A DNA stretch of 16,945 nt from Anoxypelagibacter denitrificans. GTDB lineage: Bacteria; Pseudomonadota; Alphaproteobacteria; Pelagibacterales; Pelagibacteraceae. Below the pieces are notes generated by a model. The model was not told the DNA's origin, searched no databases, and saw only the letters and a list, made by a program, of their open reading frames with translations. Position numbers and translations under genes: made by a program. Within the stretch, counting starts at the first letter, position 1; each line of letters begins with the position of its first letter. Location: positions 1-16,945 of the forward strand of contig JAGFVZ010000015.1 in the NCBI GenBank assembly GCA_017640265.1, given 5' to 3'. Positions 5,685-11,697 of the stretch are shown in pieces.

Positions 5685-6842
5685 ATGGGTTTAATGAAAA
5701 AACTATCTATTTGCCTGTTTTTAGTTCTCTTCGGTTTCTCAGCACCTTCTTTTGCTGATCATCAACTTAAAAAATCAAAAGAAGAATCTTTAATTGTTCA
5801 TAAACAACGCATGAATGAGTTACCGAACAATGCACATGCAATTTGGAAAAATTATAAAAATGAGATTATAAAGAAAGCAAATTCACCAAAAGTTCTAAAG
5901 GATAATTCAAAACCAAATAAAAAATTAAAAAAAATAATAAAAAAAAGTGATCTTCTAAGTGTCTTATATTTTAATGGAAATGAGATTGAAGTTAACGAGA
6001 TTTCTTCAAAAAAAATGAAAGATACTGATTTGATGTATAGCATGTCTATGGCAAAAAGTTATGTGGGATACCTATTGGGTCATGCTGTATGTGATGGTTA
6101 CATAAAATCTTTAGACGATCCAATTGATAAATATTTAAGTGAAACCAAAGGTACACTTTACGAAGGTGTATCACTGAGAGACTTGAGCAACATGTCTGCC
6201 GGAGATGCTTTTTATTTTCAAGAAAAAGGTTATAAAGCAGAGTCACCAAAATCATATGCGATTCCATTGTTGGTGCGAGGTATCCCAATAGTAGAATTTA
6301 TTAAAAAAACAGAAAAAAAATATCAAAAGAAACAGACTTTTGATTACTCAAATATTCAAACTGACATTGTTGCCAATGCTTTAGATAAAAACATTCCTGG
6401 TGGTATTGGTAAATATATGCAGATTAAAGTATCTGAAAGAGCAGGTAACACTGAGGAGATGTTATTTTTTAGAGATAATAATAACTGGGCAATACTTTTT
6501 GCATTCCTTTATTCCAGTCGCATGGATTATTTGAAGTTTGGAAAACTTATATATGATGATTGGAAATCAGATTCATGTATTTCTAACTATTTGAAAGAAG
6601 TGTTGAACAAAAGTGTTTCTTCAAAAAAGGGAAAAATTTCAGAGGAATATAAAAGATATAGTGCCTTTTTTTGGACGGGAAACAAATCACTAAAATTTAA
6701 ACACTTGGCATTATTTGGACATGGTGGGCAGAGGATGATTATTAATTTTGACACAGGTGCGGTGTTATCAACTCATTCAATTCGAGAAGATTATAATTTA
6801 TCAAAAGTTAAAAAAATTGTTTTAAAAAAATTGATCAAATAA
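5685..6842 (+). CDS. Secreted serine hydrolase of the beta-lactamase (class C-like) fold
   Basis: The product resembles the broad COG1680 group (class C beta-lactamases, DD-peptidases, esterases, 6-aminohexanoate-dimer hydrolase). Numbering from an upstream ATG at 5658, the active-site motifs are SMAK (Ser130 to Lys133), Tyr-Ser-Asn at 230-232, and a His-Gly-Gly at 355-357 in the place of the KTG box. GYIKSLDDPIDKYL after the SxxK motif is typical of the group. A signal peptide is clear (MKKLSICLFLVLFGFSAPSFA), so the protein is likely periplasmic. Starts are possible at 5658, 5685 and 5694; I chose 5685 because a purine-rich GTGGGG precedes it and the signal peptide keeps a short positive N-terminus. 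The gene sits alone between repeat copies A and B. Its substrate is unknown and it should not be called a resistance gene on this evidence. The frame is intact. Confidence 0.8.
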   Translation: MGLMKKLSICLFLVLFGFSAPSFADHQLKKSKEESLIVHKQRMNELPNNAHAIWKNYKNEIIKKANSPKVLKDNSKPNKKLKKIIKKSDLLSVLYFNGNEIEVNEISSKKMKDTDLMYSMSMAKSYVGYLLGHAVCDGYIKSLDDPIDKYLSETKGTLYEGVSLRDLSNMSAGDAFYFQEKGYKAESPKSYAIPLLVRGIPIVEFIKKTEKKYQKKQTFDYSNIQTDIVANALDKNIPGGIGKYMQIKVSERAGNTEEMLFFRDNNNWAILFAFLYSSRMDYLKFGKLIYDDWKSDSCISNYLKEVLNKSVSSKKGKISEEYKRYSAFFWTGNKSLKFKHLALFGHGGQRMIINFDTGAVLSTHSIREDYNLSKVKKIVLKKLIK

Positions 6843-6921
6843 ATCTTATGTTTCTTATTTTTTCTAATTTTTTTGCTGAAACTTCGTTGTAACTAGAAAT
6901 AAAAAAAACCCCCTCTAAAAC

Positions 6922-7053
6922 CGTCTTAAAAGTTCATTGAACATTCATTGCAAAGTTCATTGCAAATTTTTACGACAGGCATAAAAAAAGGGCAGTAAAA
7001 ACTGCCCTTTTTGAATTTTGATTTGGGTTGGAACGATTACATTCGCATTCCAT
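6922..7053. repeat. 132-bp direct repeat, copy B (groEL 3'-flank-like)
   Basis: This is the second copy of the repeat at 5445-5576, with 43 identical bases at its left end. At its right end TTACATTCGCATTCC read on the minus strand gives Gly-Met-Arg-Met-stop, against Gly-Met-Gly-Met-stop of the real groEL. Beyond 7053 the frame decays at once. It separates the serine hydrolase gene from the membrane-protein gene. Confidence 0.87.
6983..7012. terminator. Terminator hairpin in repeat copy B
   Basis: GGGCAGT (6990-6996), loop AAAA, and ACTGCCC (7001-7007) form a perfect stem with seven A before and five T after. It could end transcripts of the serine hydrolase gene, whose stop lies about 140 nt upstream. 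Confidence 0.87.
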
Positions 7054-7091
7054 CAAAAATTACCTAAGTAAATAGAGACTTATTTTAAATA

Positions 7092-7157
7092 GAACATTGC
7101 AAAGACATTGCAGATTAGCATTCCCAAAGAACTTTTAACGAAGATGAAGACATTGCA
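7092..7157. repeat. CATTGCA direct-repeat sites right of junction B
   Basis: GAACATTGCAAAGACATTGCA (7092-7112) and GAAGACATTGCA (7146-7157) are variants of the repeat core, matching the form next to groEL (GACATTGCAAAGACATTGCA at 7804-7823) better than the TTCATTGCA form of copies A and B. The rest of 6843-7203 shows no gene. Confidence 0.65.
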
Positions 7158-7175
7158 AATTGTTATAAGCAATAA

Positions 7176-7190
7176 GTAGGGGCGTTCTGT
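7176..7190. repeat. 15-bp direct repeat bracketing the membrane-protein gene, left copy
   Basis: GTAGGGGCGTTCTGT here is identical to 7671-7685. The next bases remain partly alike (GCCCGGTG against ACTCGGTC). The two copies lie just outside the two ends of the gene at 7204-7632, as expected of cassette boundaries or a target duplication. Confidence 0.8.
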
Positions 7191-7203
7191 TGCCCGGTGT
7201 TAA

Positions 7204-7632
7204 TTACCATTGTCTGCTATTTTTAAAATACTGCCTAAAACCAATACAAAGAATAAGATAAGAAAATAAAATCATTAAAGAATTTACTGAGGTTCCTACT
7301 CCTGCAGACTTTAACATCTCAGTAGTTTCAAAATATAGTCTTCCATCATTTACGGCACCAAAAAACCAGATAAAAGGCATTACCTTAGATATTTTAATAT
7401 TTTGAAATTTTTTATAAATGAAAATTCCAATAACAAGATAGACGATTGATTCTATTGGGAATGCAATGATTGCATAAGTATTCCAGTCATTCACACTTTT
7501 AATAATTGTTTCTGCTAATAATGTATCAACAATCAGTACAGCACCATTCGCTGGAATCCACGCAACAAGCCAAACAAAAATATATAAACCTTTGCCAGGA
7601 TTTTTAGAGGAAATAAATGAATTAAAACTCAT
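7204..7632 (-). CDS. Small integral membrane protein of unknown function
   Basis: The 142-residue product has about four hydrophobic segments: roughly residues 17-38 (YIFVWLVAWIPANGAVLIVDTL), 52-73, 84-93 and 118-134. Short loops carry Lys and Asn, and the C-terminus is basic (FRQYFKNSRQW). I see no family motif, signal cleavage site or catalytic residues, and I do not recognise it. Both ends are bracketed by a 15-bp direct repeat, and it reads toward repeat copy B and away from groEL. A promoter-like pair lies directly upstream with only 6 nt between the -10 box and the ATG, so the mRNA may be leaderless. The length and hydrophobic pattern look like a real gene rather than a shadow frame. 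An intact, single-gene cassette is the likely status. Confidence 0.7.
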   Translation of the reverse strand: MSFNSFISSKNPGKGLYIFVWLVAWIPANGAVLIVDTLLAETIIKSVNDWNTYAIIAFPIESIVYLVIGIFIYKKFQNIKISKVMPFIWFFGAVNDGRLYFETTEMLKSAGVGTSVNSLMILFSYLILCIGFRQYFKNSRQW

Positions 7633-7638
7633 ATAGAT

Positions 7639-7667
7639 ATTAAACCATACTTAAGATTCTATATCAA
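7639..7667 (-). promoter_or_regulatory. Likely promoter of the small membrane-protein gene
   Basis: On the minus strand TTGATA (plus 7662-7667) and TTTAAT (plus 7639-7644) are exactly 17 nt apart, with the ATG 6 nt further on, so transcription would begin at or near the start codon. Confidence 0.5.
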
Positions 7668-7670
7668 TTT

Positions 7671-7712
7671 GTAGGGGCGTTCTGTAACTCGGTCGCCTTA
7701 TTGATAACCTAC
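7671..7712. repeat. 15-bp direct repeat, right copy, with a foldable extension
   Basis: GTAGGGGCGTTCTGT (7671-7685) repeats 7176-7190. Here the copy can also fold: GTAGG (7671-7675) with CCTAC (7708-7712) and GGCG (7676-7679) with CGCC (7694-7697), leaving a bulge of ten bases. The left copy keeps only part of this. The rest of 7633-7802 holds no gene that I can see. Confidence 0.6.
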
Positions 7713-7802
7713 ATTTAACCCCATTTATTGTAAAGTATCTGCTATTAAAAATAAAAAATTTATTAATGGAATGGGAATTCACAGAAGCAAAGAACATTGT
7801 TT

Positions 7803-7823
7803 AGACATTGCAAAGACATTGCA
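7803..7823. repeat. CATTGCA direct-repeat site beside groEL
   Basis: AGACATTGCAAAGACATTGCA lies just before the groEL terminator, at the same relative position as the repeats inside copies A and B. A nearby GAACATTG (7792-7799) extends the likeness. This is the version attached to the intact groEL gene. Confidence 0.65.
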
Positions 7824-7835
7824 ATCGGTAGATAC

Positions 7836-7873
7836 AAAAAAACCCCAAAAGTATTGCTACCGTTGGGGTTTTT
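7836..7873 (-). terminator. groEL terminator
   Basis: CCCCAA (7843-7848) and TTGGGG (7863-7868) form a stem with a 14-nt loop; the minus-strand RNA ends in a seven-U run (plus 7836-7842). The loop includes CTACCG (7857-7862), which can pair with CGGTAG (7826-7831) outside the stem. Confidence 0.85.
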
Positions 7874-7898
7874 GAATTTTGTTTAAGTGTTTTGGTAC

Positions 7899-9551
7899 TT
7901 ACATTCCCATACCACCCATTCCTCCCATACCACCCATTCCACCAGGAGGCATAGCAGGACCAGAATCTTTGTCTTCTGGTTTATCAGCAACCATTGCTTC
8001 GGTTGTAATTAACAAACCAGCAATTGAAGCTGCATCTTGTAAAGCTGTTCTTACAACTTTAGTAGGATCTATAATTCCTTTAGCAAACATATCGCAATAC
8101 TCTTCATTTTGAGCATCATAACCTTGAGTTGGTTTTTTACCCTCTAAAAGTTTTCCAACTACTACCGATCCATCAACACCTGCATTGGCAGTAATTTGTC
8201 TTATAGGAGCTTCCAGTGCTTTTTTTACAATATCTACTCCAGCTTTTTGATCAGCGCCTTTAAATTTTACTTTATCCAAATCTTGAGCGGCATAAAGTAA
8301 TGCACATCCACCACCAGCCACAACACCTTCTTCTACTGCAGCTCTTGTAGAATTAAGAGCATCTTCAACTCTGTCTTTTCTCTCTTTAACTTCTACTTCT
8401 GTTGAACCACCAACTTTAATTACTGCAACTCCACCAGCTAATTTAGCTAATCTTTCTTGGAGTTTTTCTTTATCATAATCTGAAGTTGTTTCTTCTATTT
8501 GTTTTCTGATTTGATTACATCTTGCTTCAATGTCAGATTTTTTTCCAGATCCAGCAACAAGTGTACTGTTATCTTTATCTACTTTAACTTTTTTACAAGA
8601 TCCAAGGTCATTTATTTTTACGTTCTCCAACTTAATTCCTACGTCTTCGGAGATTACTTGGCCGCCTGTTAATATTCCAATATCTTCAAGCATTTCTTTT
8701 CGTCTATCTCCAAAACCAGGCGCCTTAACAGCGACAACTTTTAAACCACCTCTAAGTTTATTTACAACTAAAGTTGCCAATGCTTCGCCTTCCACATCTT
8801 CTGAAATTATCATTAGAGGTCGTCCTGCTTGAACAACAGATTCTAATAATGGAACTATAGCTTGTAAATTAGCCAATTTTTTTTCATGTAACAAAATAAG
8901 TGGATTTTCGAGTTCTGTAGTCATTTTATCTGCATTAGTTATAAAATAAGGAGAAAGATAACCTCTATCAAATTGCATTCCTTCTACGACATCTAGTTCT
9001 GTAGCAAGCCCTTTAGCTTCCTCAACAGTAATAACTCCCTCATTTCCTACTTTTTGCATTGCTTTTGAAATCATGTCTCCAATTTCTTTTTCTCCGTTTG
9101 CAGAAATCGTTCCTACTTGAGCTACTTCATCATTAGTTTTTACTTTTTTTGATGAAGATTTTATTTTTTCGATAACATGTGCGGTAGCATTATCAAGACC
9201 GCGTTTAACATCCATTGGGTTCATTCCAGCGGTAACATATTTGATTCCTTCTCTTACTATTGATTGGGCTAAAATTACTGCTGTTGTTGTTCCATCGCCG
9301 GCCTCATCATTAACTTTGCTTGCAACTTCTTTAATCATTTGTGCACCCATATTTTCAAATTTATCTTCAAGTTCAATTTCTTTCGCAACAGTTACACCGT
9401 CTTTTGTTGTTCGCGGCGCTCCATAAGATTTGTCTAAAACTACATTTCTTCCCTTAGGGCCTAGAGTTACTTTTACTGCGTTAGTAAGAGTATCTACTCC
9501 CTTTAACATTTTAGTTCTTGCTTCTGTATCAAATTTTATAATTTTTGGCAT
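7899..9551 (-). CDS. groEL: Chaperonin GroEL (Hsp60)
   Basis: GroEL forms the double-ring chamber that folds proteins with ATP and the GroES lid in the cytoplasm. The 550-residue product is full length. Clear signatures are VTLGPKGRNVVLDKSYGAP near residues 28-46, the ATP-site GDGTTTA near residue 87, the apical VEGMQFDRGYLSPYF, and AAVEEGVVAGGG near 400, ending in the usual flexible tail of GGM repeats (GGMGGMGGMGGMGM). A strong ribosome site AAGGAG precedes the ATG. It follows groES by 21 nt in the standard groESL operon. The sequence is less AT-biased than its neighbours, as expected of a highly expressed gene. Its 3' end, including the last codons, appears to have been copied at up to three places to the left. 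Only one groEL is in the window, and it looks fully functional. Confidence 0.99.
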   Translation of the reverse strand: MPKIIKFDTEARTKMLKGVDTLTNAVKVTLGPKGRNVVLDKSYGAPRTTKDGVTVAKEIELEDKFENMGAQMIKEVASKVNDEAGDGTTTAVILAQSIVREGIKYVTAGMNPMDVKRGLDNATAHVIEKIKSSSKKVKTNDEVAQVGTISANGEKEIGDMISKAMQKVGNEGVITVEEAKGLATELDVVEGMQFDRGYLSPYFITNADKMTTELENPLILLHEKKLANLQAIVPLLESVVQAGRPLMIISEDVEGEALATLVVNKLRGGLKVVAVKAPGFGDRRKEMLEDIGILTGGQVISEDVGIKLENVKINDLGSCKKVKVDKDNSTLVAGSGKKSDIEARCNQIRKQIEETTSDYDKEKLQERLAKLAGGVAVIKVGGSTEVEVKERKDRVEDALNSTRAAVEEGVVAGGGCALLYAAQDLDKVKFKGADQKAGVDIVKKALEAPIRQITANAGVDGSVVVGKLLEGKKPTQGYDAQNEEYCDMFAKGIIDPTKVVRTALQDAASIAGLLITTEAMVADKPEDKDSGPAMPPGGMGGMGGMGGMGM

Positions 9552-9572
9552 TTGTATCTCCTTGTAATAAAA

Positions 9573-9866
9573 CTATTTTCCTTTTGAAATTCCCATTATG
9601 TCAGATTCTTTCATAATACTATATTCTTTTCCGTCTATTTTTACCTCTGTACCTGACCACTTACCAAATAATACACGATCTCCAACTTTTACATCCATTT
9701 TTATAAGTTTGCCTTCTTCAGTTTTAGCACCCGGACCAACGGCAACAACCTCTCCTTCTTGAGGTTTCTCTTTTGCTGTATCTGGTATGATTATTCCTCC
9801 GGATGTTTTTTCTTCACTATCAAGCACCTTGATAAGCACTCTGTCGTGCAATGGTCTAAATTTCAT
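9573..9866 (-). CDS. groES: Co-chaperonin GroES (Hsp10)
   Basis: GroES is the seven-membered lid of the GroEL chamber. The 97-residue product has the full family pattern: KFRPLHDRVLIK at the N-terminus, the mobile loop EEKTSGGIIIPDTAKEKPQEGEVVAVGPG near residues 18-46, and the C-terminal VLFGKWSGTEVKIDGKEY with IMKESDIMGI. A good ribosome site (AGGAGAG) lies just before the ATG. It is the first gene of the groESL operon, with a heat-shock type promoter 30-60 nt upstream. No CIRCE inverted repeat is visible, so HrcA control is unlikely here. Confidence 0.99.
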   Translation of the reverse strand: MKFRPLHDRVLIKVLDSEEKTSGGIIIPDTAKEKPQEGEVVAVGPGAKTEEGKLIKMDVKVGDRVLFGKWSGTEVKIDGKEYSIMKESDIMGISKGK

Positions 9867-9897
9867 GGAACTCTCCTATAATTTATAATATTGAGAA

Positions 9898-9925
9898 ATA
9901 TGGTATGTATATAAAATATTTCAAG
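9898..9925 (-). promoter_or_regulatory. Heat-shock (RpoH-type) promoter of groESL
   Basis: On the minus strand CTTGAA (plus 9920-9925) and CCATAT (plus 9898-9903) are separated by 16 nt. This matches the known sigma-32 pattern (CTTGAA, then CCCATnT-like), not the sigma-70 one, and lies just upstream of groES. The call is from consensus. Confidence 0.65.
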
Positions 9926-9969
9926 TGTATGATTAAATAAAATTCGTTGAAAAAAGGCTTGAATTTCCT

Positions 9970-10782
9970 ATGAAAATTGAAAAATTGTCTAATTTCTCTA
10001 AAATATATCATCAATACGATGTATTTCTGATCGATTTATGGGGGGTTATGCATAATGGTATTAGATTAAATCCAGGAGCAATAAAAACAGTTGAAAATTT
10101 AAGCAATAATAATAAAAAAATCATTTTTTTATCTAACGCTCCTCGTCCAGCTAAACACGTTGTAGGATTTTTAAAAAAGTTAAAAATGGAAGAAAAGTTT
10201 TTAAAAAACGTTTTAACCTCCGGAGAGGCAGCTATGAACTCATTAAAAAAAAATAAATTTGGAACCAAATTTTATCACTTAGGCCCTGAAAGAGACGATT
10301 CACTATTTTTTGAAGTCAAAGAAAATAAAACTACACTAGAAAATTGTGATTTTATATTGTGTACTGGCTTATTTGAAAACCAGATGTCAAATTTAGAATA
10401 TTATAAAAATCTCTTAAAAAATTTTACCAAAAAAAAGTTAGTTTGTACAAATCCAGATTTAATTGTTCATAGAGGAAAGGCACAAGAATACTGTGCTGGT
10501 AAAATTGCAGAAATTTTTGAAAATCTTGGAGGAAAAGCAATATATTTTGGCAAACCCTACAAAGAGGTTTATCTGTCATGTTTAGATATGAATAAAAGAA
10601 CTCTGGTAATTGGGGATAACCTTAATACAGACATTAAAGGTGCAAACAATATGAAGCTAGATTCTTTATTTATTACTAGCGGTATTCATAAATCTAAAAT
10701 AAAAAATGACGAGGATATAGAAAAATTATTAAAAAAATATAATGTTTCAGCCAACTATTTTCAAAGTAATTTAACTTGGTAA
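9970..10782 (+). CDS. HAD-superfamily class IIA hydrolase (TIGR01459-like)
   Basis: The 270-residue product has the HAD phosphatase layout with a class IIA cap like NagD: motif I around Asp22 (FLIDLWGVMHNG), motif II FLSNAPRP, the Lys region (YFGKPYKEVY), and motif IV GDNLNTDIKGA with Asp216 and Asp221. Motif I reads Asp-Leu-Trp instead of Asp-x-Asp, so the usual second Asp (general acid/base) is replaced by Trp. As I recall the family, this D-x-W-G form is typical of the TIGR01459 group. It is the first gene of a plus-strand operon and its TAA is followed directly by the ribF ATG. A phosphatase role in riboflavin or FMN metabolism is an inference from that neighbour only. No clear promoter was found in the 100-nt gap shared with groES. 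Confidence 0.85.
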   Translation: MKIEKLSNFSKIYHQYDVFLIDLWGVMHNGIRLNPGAIKTVENLSNNNKKIIFLSNAPRPAKHVVGFLKKLKMEEKFLKNVLTSGEAAMNSLKKNKFGTKFYHLGPERDDSLFFEVKENKTTLENCDFILCTGLFENQMSNLEYYKNLLKNFTKKKLVCTNPDLIVHRGKAQEYCAGKIAEIFENLGGKAIYFGKPYKEVYLSCLDMNKRTLVIGDNLNTDIKGANNMKLDSLFITSGIHKSKIKNDEDIEKLLKKYNVSANYFQSNLTW

Positions 10783-11697
10783 ATGAAAATTTATAGAAAT
10801 TTTAATATTGAAAAAAAATTTAAGCATTCAGCAATTGCCATTGGTAATTTTGACGGTTTTCACATGGGTCACCAAAGAGTTATTAATAGAGCTAAAAAAA
10901 TTTCTAAAATGAAGAGAATAAAATTTGGTTTAATTACATTTGAACCTCTTCCTGTAATGTTTTTTAATAAAAACCTCAAAAATTACAGATTAGACAATTT
11001 GGATCAAAAAATTTTATCATTAAAAAAATATGGAGTGGATTTTTTAATTATTAAAAAATTTAATAAAAAATTTTCAAATATTTCAGCAAGTAATTTTATT
11101 GAGAGGATACTTTATAATAAATTAAAATGTAAATTAATTTTTGTGAGCAAAAACTTCAAATTTGGTAAAAATAGAATCGGAAATATTGGCCTGTTAAGAG
11201 ATAAAGAAAAAAATTTTTTTTACAAAACAATTATAATAAATCCCTTAAGGAGAAAAACAAAAATAATCTCATCATCTTTGATAAGAAACATGATATCAAA
11301 GGGCAAAATTAATCATGTAAATCGTTTATTAAATAGACATTGGACAATTGAAGGTTTTGTAAAGAGGGGTGAGAAAAGAGGAAGAATTATTGGCTTTCCA
11401 ACCTGCAACCTATGTTTAAAGGATTATATTATTCCCCAACTCGGAGTTTACTCTGCAAAAATTATTATAGATAAAAAAACGCAAAGAAAAGGCATTGTAA
11501 ATATAGGCTACAGACCGACTTTTGAGAAAAAAAAGCTTATCCTAGAGGCACATATTTTTGGGTTGAAGAAAAATTTATATGATAAAAAGATTAAAATAAT
11601 GTTAATTAAATTTATTAGACATGAAAAAAAATTTAGAAACATTCTTGAATTAAAAAAACAGATTGCAAAAGATATTAAAATTGTGAAACAAATTTAA
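10783..11697 (+). CDS. ribF: Bifunctional riboflavin kinase / FAD synthetase
   Basis: RibF phosphorylates riboflavin to FMN and adenylates FMN to FAD in the cytoplasm. The N-terminal adenylyltransferase domain has AIGNFDGFHMGHQ near residues 19-31 (nucleotidyltransferase HxGH-type motif) and the later ISSSLIRNMI (S-S-x-x-I-R motif) near 165-175. The C-terminal kinase domain has RGRIIGFPTCNL near 199-210, LGVYSAKI, and a VNIGYRPTF-type segment. At 304 residues it is of normal length. The ATG directly follows the stop of the HAD gene, with no spacer, and its own TAA is directly followed by the ileS ATG. No separate ribosome site is seen, so translation is probably coupled. Confidence 0.95.
   Translation: MKIYRNFNIEKKFKHSAIAIGNFDGFHMGHQRVINRAKKISKMKRIKFGLITFEPLPVMFFNKNLKNYRLDNLDQKILSLKKYGVDFLIIKKFNKKFSNISASNFIERILYNKLKCKLIFVSKNFKFGKNRIGNIGLLRDKEKNFFYKTIIINPLRRKTKIISSSLIRNMISKGKINHVNRLLNRHWTIEGFVKRGEKRGRIIGFPTCNLCLKDYIIPQLGVYSAKIIIDKKTQRKGIVNIGYRPTFEKKKLILEAHIFGLKKNLYDKKIKIMLIKFIRHEKKFRNILELKKQIAKDIKIVKQI

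Noticed and set aside
5685..6842. Antibiotic-resistance beta-lactamase
   Set aside because: The fold and SxxK, YxN and HGG motifs are shared by many esterases and peptidases; nothing in the sequence shows activity on beta-lactams.
4720..7898. Insertion sequence or integrated phage
   Set aside because: No transposase, integrase or phage gene and no terminal inverted repeats are visible in this stretch.
4671..7910. CRISPR array
   Set aside because: The repeats are few, unequal in spacing, and tied to terminators and groEL-like ends; there are no regular spacers and no cas genes.
7879..8112. Plus-strand frame with a Pro-Ile-Pro repeat opposite the groEL 3' end
   Set aside because: It is the antisense of the GGM repeat tail of groEL and has no independent support.
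8530..9426. Plus-strand open frames within groEL (8530-8832 and 9241-9426)
   Set aside because: They are shadows of the groEL reading frame, with no start signals and no family motifs.
9867..9969. CIRCE / HrcA operator before groES
   Set aside because: No TTAGCACTC inverted repeat is present; the RpoH-type boxes explain heat-shock control better.
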